Positions 7,871 through 16,699 of a stretch of DNA of 64,000 nt are shown here, one piece after another. The stretch is taken from NCBI GenBank assembly GCA_037143795.1, contig JBAWXZ010000004.1, forward strand, positions 148,417 to 212,416, in the 5' to 3' direction. The translations under genes were made by a program, and so were the position numbers. Origin of the DNA: Firm-13 sp037143795 (GTDB lineage: Bacteria; Bacillota; Clostridia; Saccharofermentanales; Saccharofermentanaceae). The notes under the pieces are model-generated. The model saw nothing but the letters and a program-made list of their open reading frames with translations, did no database searches and was not told the origin of the DNA. Numbering within the stretch: the stretch's first letter is position 1; the number at the start of each line of letters is the position of its first letter.

Positions 7871-8659
7871 TCACATCTGTTCAAGACGGTAGATGAACAT
7901 CGAAAGTACAGCAAGCCCTGCCGTCTCCGTCCGCAGTATCCTGCGTCCGAGAGTCACAGTCCTTACACCGGCTGCCTCAGCCATACTGATTTCTTTGGGA
8001 TCAAATCCGCCCTCCGGTCCTATGAAAAAACTCAGGACAGGCAAATCGGCTTTCCCGTCCGCCGATCCTTCTTCTCCAGCCGGCAATTCTGATGCGAATT
8101 TATCAAGAATGTCAGAAAGCGGTCGGCTCTTCTCACCCTCCCATGGAAGAAAAACCAGATCGGATTTTTTCGTGGCCTGTTCCAAAGCTTTTGCATACGA
8201 TAATGGCAGTTCAATTACCGGGACCATACCACGGCCGCACTGACGGGCTGCTTCCCCGGCGATTTTCTGCCATCGGGCAATTTTCCTGACGGAATCTTTT
8301 GCATCGAGTTTAACAATGGAACGTATGCACGACACCGGAACAATTCTGGAGACACCCAGTTCGACGCCTTTTTGAATGATAAGGTCCATCTTATCGCCTT
8401 TTACGAGAGCCTGGTACATCACGGCTTCATAAGGCGGTTCCGTGTCATTCTGAACTCTCCCGATCAGTTCCACGGTAACAGCGCTGCCTGTAAGATCTGT
8501 AATTCGCCCGGTTATGTCCGTACGGGCTCCGTCGCACAGGCTGATGTGCTCCCCCGTCTGCATACGCAGTACATCCGCCAGATATCTGGCCTCCTCCCCT
8601 TCGAAAGTATATGTTTTCTGATCAGCCAATATTATTTTTTCTGTAAATAGCCTGGTCAT
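7871..8659 (-). CDS. rsmE: 16S rRNA (uracil(1498)-N3)-methyltransferase
   Basis: 262 residues from ATG 8659, which has GGCGGTGA upstream; a GTG three codons earlier is possible. The N-terminal PUA-like domain (MTRLFTEKIILADQKTYTFE) precedes a SPOUT methyltransferase fold. The knotted cofactor site shows as SFFIGPEGGFDPKEISMAE and LGRRILRTETAGLAVLSMF. It methylates U1498 of 16S rRNA in the decoding region. In many relatives rsmE follows prmA; here it instead leads the hisS-aspS group. Confidence 0.95.
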   Translation of the reverse strand: MTRLFTEKIILADQKTYTFEGEEARYLADVLRMQTGEHISLCDGARTDITGRITDLTGSAVTVELIGRVQNDTEPPYEAVMYQALVKGDKMDLIIQKGVELGVSRIVPVSCIRSIVKLDAKDSVRKIARWQKIAGEAARQCGRGMVPVIELPLSYAKALEQATKKSDLVFLPWEGEKSRPLSDILDKFASELPAGEEGSADGKADLPVLSFFIGPEGGFDPKEISMAEAAGVRTVTLGRRILRTETAGLAVLSMFIYRLEQM

Positions 8660-8694
8660 TATCTTCACCGCCTGTCAAAAAGATTTCCCGCTGC

Positions 8695-8721
8695 ATTTTA
8701 TATTCTCTTATAAATAGTCAA
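8695..8721 (-). promoter_or_regulatory. Possible promoter for rsmE-hisS-aspS-lepB-lepA
   Basis: TTGACT (8721-8716) and TAAAAT (8700-8695) with a 15-base spacer, shorter than ideal. It is the best match upstream of rsmE on the minus strand. Confidence 0.35.
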
Positions 8722-8749
8722 ATTTTTTTCATAATCAGAGGCATTTTCG

Positions 8750-8778
8750 TTGCCTATTTATATTATACAGGATAGAAT
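8750..8778 (+). promoter_or_regulatory. Promoter of the AIM24-family gene
   Basis: TTGCCT (8750-8755), 17 bases, TAGAAT (8773-8778). Start of transcription would be about 50 bases before the ATG at 8833. The same two hexamers and spacing recur before ftsZ. Confidence 0.5.
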
Positions 8779-8832
8779 TACTTTATTGGATAATTAAAAT
8801 CCGCGTATGCGGCAAGTACTTAGGAGGAATGT

Positions 8833-9513
8833 ATGAAATACGAAATCAAAGGAACACCATTGCCTGTAGTAATTTGCAACTTGGACGCGAATGAGACGAT
8901 GATTACTGAAAGAGGATCAATGAGCTGGATGACTACAAACATGAAAATGGAGACAACCAGCAACGGCGGTCTCGGCAAAGCCCTTGGACGCATGTTTGCC
9001 GGAGAAGCTCTTTTTCAGAATAAATACACAGCGGAAGGCGGACCCGGCCTTATTGCTTTTGCATCAAGCTTTCCAGGGCAGATCCTTCCCATCCAGATCC
9101 AGCCTGGTGCAAATATGATCGTACAGAAATCGGCTTTCCTGGCTTCACAGGTCGGTGTTGAGCTTTCCGTTCATTTTCAGAAGAAATTAGGTGCCGGCTT
9201 CTTTGGCGGCGAAGGTTTCATCATGCAGAAGCTGTCCGGAACCGGACTCGCTTTTGTTGAAATTGATGGTTCAGTTGTAGATTATACCCTGCAGGCCGGA
9301 CAGTCCATGCTCATCGACACAGGCTATCTTGCGATGATGGATGAGTCGGTCCAGATGAGTGTTGAAGCTGTTAAGGGCGTTAAGAATATGGTATTCGGCG
9401 GCGAAGGCATATTCAATACCAAGGTTACCGGACCCGGCCGTATCTGGATTCAGACAATGCCTATCAGCAATGTTGCCGGCGTAATCAGTCAGTTCATTCC
9501 GTCGAAAGGCTGA
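8833..9513 (+). CDS. AIM24 / TIGR00266 family protein
   Basis: 226 residues made of glycine-rich beta repeats. The start resembles TIGR00266 members (YEIKGTPLPVVICNLDANET, then ERGSMSWM). Later come repeats such as GGEGFIMQKLSGTGLAFVEI and GGEGIFNTKVTGPGRIWIQT, typical of the tryptophan-RNA-attenuator-like fold of AIM24 proteins. The bacterial role is not established; the yeast namesake is mitochondrial. A strong AGGAGG site precedes the ATG. It is a single-gene unit between a clear promoter and a terminator shared with trpB2. Confidence 0.9.
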   Translation: MKYEIKGTPLPVVICNLDANETMITERGSMSWMTTNMKMETTSNGGLGKALGRMFAGEALFQNKYTAEGGPGLIAFASSFPGQILPIQIQPGANMIVQKSAFLASQVGVELSVHFQKKLGAGFFGGEGFIMQKLSGTGLAFVEIDGSVVDYTLQAGQSMLIDTGYLAMMDESVQMSVEAVKGVKNMVFGGEGIFNTKVTGPGRIWIQTMPISNVAGVISQFIPSKG

Positions 9514-9555
9514 TTGACTTCTTTTGGTCTGATTCAGCAAACTTTTTCCAATAGA

Positions 9556-9589
9556 AACGCCGCTTCCGGATTCAGAAGCGGCGTTTTTT
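9556..9589. terminator. Bidirectional terminator between the AIM24 gene and trpB2
   Basis: AACGCCGCTTC (9556-9566) pairs with GAAGCGGCGTT (9575-9585) over an 8-base loop, followed by T to 9589 on the plus strand. A-rich sequence on the left gives a weaker T run for the minus strand. Confidence 0.9.
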
Positions 9590-9613
9590 GCGGGATTTGT
9601 ATAGTACGGTCAA

Positions 9614-10999
9614 TTACTCCTGAATACCGGGGATTTTGGGCAGAGTCGCAAAACCGACTTCAAGATCTGCATCGGACGGGATATAGTCCGTCATTTTCCC
9701 GGATGCAAAATCCATATATGCCTGCATATCAAAGTAGCCTGTTCCTGTCAGATTGAAGAGAATCGTCCTGGCTGTTCCTTCTTCCCTGCACTTGATTGCT
9801 TCATCGATTGCAGCACGTATGGCGTGCGCCGATTCCGGCGCCGGCAGAATGGTCTCATGCTTGGCAAAGAGCTGGGCTGCTTCAAATACCTTTGTCTGTT
9901 CGACGGATCTTGCTTCATCAAGGTATCCGTCGTGATAAAGCTTCGAGAGGATCGGAGACATGCCGTGGTAGCGTAGACCGCCGGCATGATTAGCTGACGG
10001 GATAAAGTCGGCGCCGAGTGTGTACATCTTCGCAAGCGGTGTAACATGCCCGGTATCACAGAAATCATATGCATACTTACCTCGTGTCATCGAAGGACAG
10101 GACGCAGGTTCGACAGCGATGAAATAAGGATTCTTGGTTCCGTTAAGCTTATCCCTCATGAACGCTGCCATGATACCGCCCATATTGGATCCGCCGCCGG
10201 CGCATCCAATAACGATATCCGGATACTCCCCGACTGATTCCATCTGTAATTTGGCTTCTTCCCCTATGATTGACTGGTGCAGAAGCACCTGGTTAAGAAC
10301 GGATCCAAGTACATAGCGGCACCCGGAAGTCGTAACAGCAAGCTCAATTGCCTCGGAGATAGCGCATCCGAGGCTTCCGCCTGTGCCGGGATGTTCGGCA
10401 AGGATCTTACGGCCGATGGATGTTGTTTCAGATGGAGAAGGAATCAGATTAGCTCCGAATGTCTCTATGACTGCCTTACGGTAAGGCTTCTGTTCGGAAC
10501 TGACCTTAACCATAAATACGGTAAGGGGCATATCATAATGGGCGCATGCCATGGCAAGAGCGGTTCCCCACTGTCCTGCACCCGTTTCTGTCGTAAGGGA
10601 TGTCAGTCCCTGTTTTTTGGCATAGTAGACTTGTGCCGCTGCCGAATTGAGTTTGTGGCTTCCTGATGTGTTGTTTCCTTCGAATTTATAATAAATTTTG
10701 GCCGGTGTGTTGAGTGCCTTTTCCAGTTCATAGGCACGGATCAACGGTGCCGGACGGAAAATTTTATAGAAATTTTGGATTTCTTCCGGAATGTCAATAA
10801 ACCGGGTCGTCTCGTCGCATTCCTGTTTGGCAAGCTCGGTGCAGAAAACCGGGAGAAGGTCCTCGAGTACTACCGGCTTCATCGTGCCCGGATTAATATA
10901 AGGATCATGCTGCTCCTTCATATCCGCACGTATGTTGTACCACTGGGTCGGCATCTGATCCTCCGTCAAAAAAATGCGTTTTGGAATTTTTCTGGACAT
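9614..10999 (-). CDS. Tryptophan synthase beta-like protein (TrpB2 type)
   Basis: 461 residues from the ATG at 10999 with AAAGGAG six bases upstream. It is a fold-type II PLP enzyme: the lysine lies in NNTSGSHKLNSA and the phosphate loop in GCAGGGSNMGG. The opening (PTQWYNIRADM) and the length mark the TrpB2 branch, which differs from the TrpA-partnered TrpB. TrpB2 joins indole and serine to tryptophan, possibly salvaging free indole. No other trp gene is near. A T-box with a UGG specifier precedes it, so uncharged tRNA-Trp should induce it. Confidence 0.92.
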   Translation of the reverse strand: MSRKIPKRIFLTEDQMPTQWYNIRADMKEQHDPYINPGTMKPVVLEDLLPVFCTELAKQECDETTRFIDIPEEIQNFYKIFRPAPLIRAYELEKALNTPAKIYYKFEGNNTSGSHKLNSAAAQVYYAKKQGLTSLTTETGAGQWGTALAMACAHYDMPLTVFMVKVSSEQKPYRKAVIETFGANLIPSPSETTSIGRKILAEHPGTGGSLGCAISEAIELAVTTSGCRYVLGSVLNQVLLHQSIIGEEAKLQMESVGEYPDIVIGCAGGGSNMGGIMAAFMRDKLNGTKNPYFIAVEPASCPSMTRGKYAYDFCDTGHVTPLAKMYTLGADFIPSANHAGGLRYHGMSPILSKLYHDGYLDEARSVEQTKVFEAAQLFAKHETILPAPESAHAIRAAIDEAIKCREEGTARTILFNLTGTGYFDMQAYMDFASGKMTDYIPSDADLEVGFATLPKIPGIQE

Positions 11000-11076
11000 T
11001 TTCTGCTCCTTTCTGTGCCGTGACGATTGTGTCACCTGAGCACACCCTTACGGGAAAATAGATATTTCGGGCAAAG

Positions 11077-11398
11077 AAAAAACTCCCGCCCCTTAATAAA
11101 AAGGGACAAGAGCAAAATTGCGCCTGCGGTACCACCCAAATTGACTGCATCCAAACAGAATGCCGTCCGCTCGATTCATGCACTTTATGCATGCTTCCCT
11201 GATAACGGGTGAAGTCCCCGTCAACGCCTACACCATCCTGCTTATCGAATCAAATTTCCAATGCAGAACTTTCGGGTTGCCCTCCCAGGCCCATTCGCTT
11301 TTTAAGTCAGTATCGCGCTTCCACCCTTCGCGACTCTCTATTACCAGACGTACAAAAAGCTACTCTTCCTGATCAGCGGTGTCATTTATTTAATATTA
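11077..11398 (-). ncRNA. T-box riboswitch, tryptophan specific
   Basis: Minus-strand leader with the T-box core GGGTGGTACCGC (11137-11126), whose TGGT bulge would pair with the tRNA acceptor end. Stem I shows AGAGTAGC and a GGTGGAAGC loop. In the specifier loop GAATGGGCC the codon is TGG (11293-11291), matching tRNA-Trp. A competing terminator follows: CTCTTGTCCCTT (11112-11101) pairs with AAGGGGCGGGAG (11094-11083), then six U (11082-11077). Uncharged tRNA-Trp would favour the antiterminator and trpB2 expression. Confidence 0.9.
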
Positions 11399-11404
11399 AA
11401 TCGT

Positions 11405-11433
11405 AGTATGCACCAGCCGATTTCGCTTGTCAA
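11405..11433 (-). promoter_or_regulatory. Promoter of the T-box/trpB2 transcript
   Basis: TTGACA (11433-11428), 17 bases, CATACT (11410-11405). A consensus -35 just upstream of the T-box leader. The mutY start lies 40 bases away on the other strand. Confidence 0.6.
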
Positions 11434-11472
11434 GTATGATATACTTTTTCAAAAAAGGACGTTTGCGAAGCC

Positions 11473-12552
11473 ATGACAAAATACAGCCAAATTGCAGATG
11501 CTCTTCTTGCGTGGTTTGAAATGAACCGCCGTGATCTTCCCTGGCGGGAAGATCGGACCGCCTATGGTACATGGGTGTCTGAGATAATGCTTCAGCAGAC
11601 CCGCGTTACCGCCGTGATTCCTTATTTCAAGAGATTTCTCACTCTCTTTCCGGACATTCCCGCGCTTGCCGGATCGCCGCAGGCTGACGTATATAAAGCC
11701 TGGGAAGGCCTCGGCTATTATTCGCGTGCTTCCAACCTGCAAAAGGGAGCTATTTTCTGTATGGATAATTTCAGCGGCAGACTCCCGAATGATTACCGGC
11801 AGCTGCTGACAATCCCCGGCATAGGCCCCTATACGGCAGGAGCAATTGCATCACTTGCTTTCGGACTGCCGGAGCCTGCCGTTGACGGGAATGTTATCCG
11901 GGTCTTTTCCAGGCTGTTCGCTCTGCGAATCTTTCCACAGGATGTAAAGGCAAGAATCGAAGTCAGCACACTTGTGAAAGACAGCTTTCCGGATGAACGG
12001 GCCGGTGACTTTAATGAGGCTGTCATGGACTTAGGTTCGACAGTCTGTATTCCCGGAAACCCATCCTGCGATATCTGTCCGGTTTCTATCTTCTGCGCAG
12101 CGTTCATGCTCGGCATACAGAAAGAACTGCCTCTAAGAAAGCCAAAAAAGATAGTCCCGGTTATTCCTTATACCATTGTTGTTTTGAGGAAAGGCCGGCA
12201 GCTGTTCATCCGGCAGCGCCCGGATACCGGGCTTCTTGCAAATCTATTCGAATTTCCTTCATACCCCGGGTTCCTGAATCCGGATGAACTGCAGGAACAT
12301 CTTTGCCGCGATTACGGCATACTCCCCGTTCAAATCCATTCAATCCTTCCCCTTGGCGCGGCTTCCCATACATTTTCACACCTGAAATGGGATATGGAAG
12401 GGTATCTTGTCGATATTTCGGAAAACGGAAAAATCTCCCTGCCGCTTCAAATCTCAGAGAAGCAATTGCAGGGAGAATATTACTCCATTCCTATGGCAAA
12501 AAAGCTGGCTTTTGCATCAGCTATCAGGGTATTTACATCTATCGTTCTTTAG
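11473..12552 (+). CDS. mutY: A/G-specific adenine glycosylase
   Basis: 359 residues, normal for MutY. The catalytic glutamate is in SEIMLQQTRV (about residue 37), the helix-hairpin-helix is LTIPGIGPYTAGAIASLAFG and the aspartate lies in AVDGNVIRVFSR. The [4Fe-4S] cluster cysteines are spaced C-x6-C-x2-C-x5-C in CIPGNPSCDICPVSIFC. A C-terminal NUDIX-like domain recognises 8-oxoguanine. It excises adenine opposite 8-oxoG. Its stop overlaps the stop of prmA by 4 bases (convergent). The ribosome binding site is weak. Confidence 0.95.
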   Translation: MTKYSQIADALLAWFEMNRRDLPWREDRTAYGTWVSEIMLQQTRVTAVIPYFKRFLTLFPDIPALAGSPQADVYKAWEGLGYYSRASNLQKGAIFCMDNFSGRLPNDYRQLLTIPGIGPYTAGAIASLAFGLPEPAVDGNVIRVFSRLFALRIFPQDVKARIEVSTLVKDSFPDERAGDFNEAVMDLGSTVCIPGNPSCDICPVSIFCAAFMLGIQKELPLRKPKKIVPVIPYTIVVLRKGRQLFIRQRPDTGLLANLFEFPSYPGFLNPDELQEHLCRDYGILPVQIHSILPLGAASHTFSHLKWDMEGYLVDISENGKISLPLQISEKQLQGEYYSIPMAKKLAFASAIRVFTSIVL

Positions 12553-13568
12553 GCTCGTTCATACAGATATGCGTGCCAGTCGCCTTTTTGATTGGAAGCA
12601 GCAAGCTTGAGGCCTGCATCCAAGCATGCTTTTGTTACCCGGTCTGTCTTCGTATCAATGATGCCGCTGATCAAAAAACGGCCTTCAGGGGCAAGATAAC
12701 CCAATATATCGGGAGTAAGGGATACGATGACATCTGCTATTATGTTGGCGATAATAAGACTGTAGTCTTTTCTTCCGGCATCCTTGAGCTCTCCGGTATG
12801 ACAGTCGACATCCGCCTTGTTGAGCGCACAGTTTTCATGTGCGACATCAACAGCCAGACGGTCAATATCAATCGCTTCAACAGACGCTGCACCGAGCTTG
12901 CTTGCAATGATGGAAAGAATACCCGAACCACAGCCAAGATCGAGGACTATATCTTCCGGCCGGATAATGCGGTCAATGATTTCGGCGCACATTGCAGTAG
13001 TCTCATGTGTACCGGTACCGAAGGCAGATCCCGGATCGAGAGACACGACTACTTCACCCTCCTTGGGTTGATAGGTCTCCCAAGACGGGCAGATCACCAC
13101 ATGCGGAGAAATTGACATGACCTCATAATACTGTTTCCAGCTGTTTGCCCAATCCTCATCAGCTACATACCTATGATTCGTAAGACCTTTTCCAACAGGA
13201 AGAAACTCGCTGATTTCTTTAATGCGGATCGTAACAATATCCAGTACCTCTTCAAGCGTGTGTACGCCGGTTGCGATCTGGCCATAAATATTACCGACCC
13301 CCGTGGGGTTGTCATATTCCTCTTCTTTGGCGCCAAGACGGATTCCATCCGGAAATTCAGCAAAATAGGCGCGGATATTAACGTCCTCACCTAACGATTT
13401 GAAAAAGCTGTCATCCGCAAAAGATAACGAGTCGGGCGCAGACAGCATGTTTTTAATTTCAAACGGATCACAAATGGCTATCCCGTCTGCCCCCAGCTGT
13501 GCAAGCATCTCGCAGACAGCGTCCGAAGCATCCTCGCTTGTCTCGATAGTAACCTCAATCCAACGCAT
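12549..13568 (-). CDS. prmA: Ribosomal protein L11 methyltransferase
   Basis: 339 residues from the ATG at 13568, one base after the dnaJ stop. The N-terminal substrate domain (MRWIEVTIETSEDASDAV) is followed by a Rossmann methyltransferase core with motif I VLDLGCGSGILSI, SLDPGSAFGTGTHETT upstream and the catalytic-loop motif LIIANIIADVI. It trimethylates L11. It is last in the hrcA operon, its common place in Bacillota. A TTG four codons earlier is an unlikely alternative start. Confidence 0.95.
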   Translation of the reverse strand: MRWIEVTIETSEDASDAVCEMLAQLGADGIAICDPFEIKNMLSAPDSLSFADDSFFKSLGEDVNIRAYFAEFPDGIRLGAKEEEYDNPTGVGNIYGQIATGVHTLEEVLDIVTIRIKEISEFLPVGKGLTNHRYVADEDWANSWKQYYEVMSISPHVVICPSWETYQPKEGEVVVSLDPGSAFGTGTHETTAMCAEIIDRIIRPEDIVLDLGCGSGILSIIASKLGAASVEAIDIDRLAVDVAHENCALNKADVDCHTGELKDAGRKDYSLIIANIIADVIVSLTPDILGYLAPEGRFLISGIIDTKTDRVTKACLDAGLKLAASNQKGDWHAYLYERA

Positions 13569-13569
13569 A

Positions 13570-14706
13570 TTATTTACCAAATATATCTTTCACTTTTTTG
13601 AAGAAACTTGCGCGTTTTTGATAATTACGCTCGGAAAGCGTCGTGTCAAATTGGCGAAGCTGTTCTTTTTGAGTATCAGTCAAATGAGTCGGCACTTCGA
13701 GTACGAAGCGGCATGTGTGGTCGCCTCTGGTGTTGGGGCGGTTTTTGAAAGGAATGCCCCTGCCGCGGATTGTATACGTATCAAAAGGCTGCGTTCCTTC
13801 TTTGATATGCGTCATGACATTGCCGTCAATCGTAGGAAGCTCAATATCGGCTCCGAGTGTTGCCTGAGCATAGGTAATCGGCACATCGCAGAACGTGTTA
13901 TTATCCCTTCGTTCGAATACCGGGTGGGTGTTTACTTTGAACTGGATATAGAGGTCGCCGTAAGGTCCGCCGCGTACGCCGGGCTCACCCTCGCCTTTTA
14001 TCGGCATCATGTCGCCCGTATTTACACCGGCAGGAATATGGATCGAAAGATCCTTCTTCTTGATTCTCCGGCCTCTTCCGTTACATGCGGTGCAGGGAGT
14101 ACGGATAATTGTACCTTTCCCTCCGCAGGACGGACAATCCCTTGAGACCATTGTCATGCCAAAAAGGGTCTGCGTCTGCTGCTGGATCCGTCCGGCACCC
14201 TTACAGGTCGGGCAGGTTTCCGGTGACGACCCGGGAGTCGCTCCCGTACCGGAACACACATCACAGTTATCCTCTTTGCTGATACTGATTGTTTTATCCA
14301 CGCCGAAAGCAGCTTCCATAAATTCGAGGCTCAGACCGTACTTTAGGTTCGCACCCTGTTCAGGTCCGGTGCGGCGGCGTCCGCCTCCGCCAAAGGCACC
14401 GCCGAAGATAGATCCAAAAAGATCACCCAAATCAATATCCGCTCCAGAAAATCCGCCGCCGGAAAAGCCCTGCCCGTCCATGCCCTGATGCCCGAACTGG
14501 TCGTATTGCCGGCGCTTATCAGGATCGGTAAGAACAGCATATGCTTCGTTAGCCTCTTTGAATTTAGCCTCCGCAGACTTATCATTCGGATTCAGATCCG
14601 GATGATATTGCTTTGCAAGCTTTCGGTAAGCCTTTTTAAGTTCGTCATCCGTGGCACCCTTACTTACACCGAGTACCTCATAGTAATCACGTTTCTGCTC
14701 TGCCAA
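13570..14706 (-). CDS. dnaJ: Chaperone protein DnaJ
   Basis: 378 residues. The J domain (1-70) has the HPD motif in YRKLAKQYHPDLNPN. A glycine/phenylalanine stretch follows (about 75-115). Four C-x2-C-x-G-x-G zinc motifs are CDVCSGTG, CPTCKGAG, CPSCGGKG and CTACNGRG. The C-terminal substrate-binding domains complete a type I DnaJ. It delivers clients to DnaK and stimulates its ATPase. The start is TTG with GGAGG upstream. A strong stem-loop separates it from dnaK. Confidence 0.97.
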   Translation of the reverse strand: MAEQKRDYYEVLGVSKGATDDELKKAYRKLAKQYHPDLNPNDKSAEAKFKEANEAYAVLTDPDKRRQYDQFGHQGMDGQGFSGGGFSGADIDLGDLFGSIFGGAFGGGGRRRTGPEQGANLKYGLSLEFMEAAFGVDKTISISKEDNCDVCSGTGATPGSSPETCPTCKGAGRIQQQTQTLFGMTMVSRDCPSCGGKGTIIRTPCTACNGRGRRIKKKDLSIHIPAGVNTGDMMPIKGEGEPGVRGGPYGDLYIQFKVNTHPVFERRDNNTFCDVPITYAQATLGADIELPTIDGNVMTHIKEGTQPFDTYTIRGRGIPFKNRPNTRGDHTCRFVLEVPTHLTDTQKEQLRQFDTTLSERNYQKRASFFKKVKDIFGK

Positions 14707-14752
14707 GGACTTTTCCTCCTACTGTCTTTTTCATTGTATTGTAAAGACATAA

Positions 14753-14787
14753 GGGTATGGACGCAAGTTATGCCTGCATCCATACCC
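14753..14787 (-). other. Stem-loop between dnaK and dnaJ
   Basis: On the minus strand a 13-base stem, GGGTATGGATGCA (14787-14775) with TGCGTCCATACCC (14765-14753), all paired with one G-U, and a 9-base loop. TTATGTCTTT follows. It may act as a partial terminator or RNA processing barrier that keeps DnaJ below DnaK. Confidence 0.65.
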
Positions 14788-14810
14788 GTCAAATCTGTAT
14801 AAAGTTTTTA

Positions 14811-16673
14811 TTAAAAGTCGCCGCCGGCATTTTTAAAGCCGCCGTCTGCGCCCGCTTCCGGACCTGCTCCCTCACCGGGATTCTCATATCCGGCGTAATC
14901 CTGGTTCGGGCCGCCTGCGGCACCCGCTCCTGCACCGGGGTTAGCCTGGGAATAAAGCTTTTCGCTCACTTTATAGAAAGCCTGCGTAACGGCTTCTGTC
15001 TCGGTCTTCATAGCCGTGTAGTCATTAGCGGCAATCGCCGCCTTCAGCTTAACAAGGGCTGCTTCAACTGCAGCTTTATCGGCTGCATCGGCCTTATCGC
15101 CAAGCTCTTTGAGCGTCTTTTCCGTCTGGTAAACGGAAGTCTCCGCATGGTTTTTGATTTCAATCTCTTCCTTGCGCTGCTTGTCTTCCGAAGCATGAAG
15201 CTCCGCTTCCTTTACTGCGGCATTGATCTGTTCTTCCGTCAAATTGGTTGTGGCGGTAATCGTGATCTTCTGCTCACGTCCGGTTCCCATGTCTTTTGCG
15301 GTAACATGGACGATACCGTTCGCATCAATATCGAAAGTGACTTCGATCTGAGGGACGCCGCGGGGTGCCGGTGCAATTCCGTCAAGTATGAAATTACCGA
15401 GGGACTTGTTGTAGGCAGCCATTTCGCGCTCACCCTGGAGAACATGGACATCAACCTGTGTCTGTCCGTCGGAAGCGGTGGAATATACCTGGCTCTTCTT
15501 TGTCGGAATCGTTGTGTTTCTGTCGATCATCTTTGTAAAGATGCCGCCCTGTGTCTCAATTCCAAGGGAAAGGGGAGTTACATCAAGTAGAAGAAGTCCC
15601 TTAACATCTCCGGTAAGGACAGCAGCCTGGATGGCGGCGCCTACTGCAACGCACTCATCCGGGTTAATGCCCTTGAAAGGATCCTTGCCGAAATATTTTT
15701 TTACAGCATCCTGGACAGCCGGGGTACGCGAGGATCCGCCGACCAGAAGAATCTTCTGGATATCGTTGGGTGTCATGCCTGCATCAGACATGGCGCGCTT
15801 TAAAGGCTCCATTGTCTTTTCAACCAGCTCATGTGTCAGCTCATCAAATTTTGCACGTGTAAGAGTAATATCCATATGCTTTGGGCCGTTTGCATCAGCA
15901 GTTATATAAGCTAGATTGATGTTGGAGGAAGCGACGCCGGAAAGCTCGATTTTAGCTTTTTCAGCAGCCTCACGGAGACGCTGCATAGCCATACGGTCAC
16001 CGCGAAGATCGACTCCCTGATCCTTCTTGAATGAATCTATAAGATAATCAACGATCTTGTTATCGAAATCATCACCGCCGAGACGGTTGTTGCCGGCTGT
16101 TGCAAGAACTTCAAATACACCGTCGCCGATCTCAAGAATGGATACGTCAAAAGTACCGCCGCCAAGATCGAATACAAGAATCTTCTGGTCGTTCTCTTTA
16201 TCAAGGCCGTAGGCAAGTGCCGCAGCAGTAGGCTCATTGATGATACGCAGAACATCAAGGCCTGCTATTCTTCCGGCATCTTTTGTAGCCTGTCTCTGTG
16301 CATCGGAAAAATATGCTGGAACCGTGATAACCGCCTGTAAAACAGGCTGTCCAAGGTATGCTTCAGCGTCACTCTTGAGCTTTGCAAGAATCATGGCCGA
16401 AATCTCCTGGGGGGAGTATTGTTTATCATCAATGCTTACTTTATAAGCCGTACCCATCTCGCGCTTGATTGACTGTACGGTACGATCCGGATTGGTTACC
16501 GCCTGGCGCTTTGCGACCTGTCCTATAAGGCGTTCACCTGTTTTTGAAAATGCCACGACAGATGGTGTCGTGCGGTTGCCTTCGGGATTCGGAATAACGA
16601 CGACTTCGCCGCCTTCCATAACTGCAACACATGAGTTTGTTGTTCCAAGGTCAATACCAATTACTTTAGCCAT
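14811..16673 (-). CDS. dnaK: Chaperone protein DnaK (Hsp70)
   Basis: 620 residues. The nucleotide-binding domain opens MAKVIGIDLGTTNSCVAVME; the second phosphate loop is FDLGGGTFDVSIL and the adenosine motif is LLVGGSSRTPAVQ. The linker DVTPLSLGIET leads into the substrate-binding domain and helical lid. The C-terminus is rich in glycine and alanine. With DnaJ and GrpE it folds nascent and stressed proteins. It follows clpP by 26 bases and should be under HrcA/CIRCE control. Confidence 0.98.
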   Translation of the reverse strand: MAKVIGIDLGTTNSCVAVMEGGEVVVIPNPEGNRTTPSVVAFSKTGERLIGQVAKRQAVTNPDRTVQSIKREMGTAYKVSIDDKQYSPQEISAMILAKLKSDAEAYLGQPVLQAVITVPAYFSDAQRQATKDAGRIAGLDVLRIINEPTAAALAYGLDKENDQKILVFDLGGGTFDVSILEIGDGVFEVLATAGNNRLGGDDFDNKIVDYLIDSFKKDQGVDLRGDRMAMQRLREAAEKAKIELSGVASSNINLAYITADANGPKHMDITLTRAKFDELTHELVEKTMEPLKRAMSDAGMTPNDIQKILLVGGSSRTPAVQDAVKKYFGKDPFKGINPDECVAVGAAIQAAVLTGDVKGLLLLDVTPLSLGIETQGGIFTKMIDRNTTIPTKKSQVYSTASDGQTQVDVHVLQGEREMAAYNKSLGNFILDGIAPAPRGVPQIEVTFDIDANGIVHVTAKDMGTGREQKITITATTNLTEEQINAAVKEAELHASEDKQRKEEIEIKNHAETSVYQTEKTLKELGDKADAADKAAVEAALVKLKAAIAANDYTAMKTETEAVTQAFYKVSEKLYSQANPGAGAGAAGGPNQDYAGYENPGEGAGPEAGADGGFKNAGGDF

Positions 16674-16699
16674 TTCTTTATCCTCCGCTTGCGCTTATA

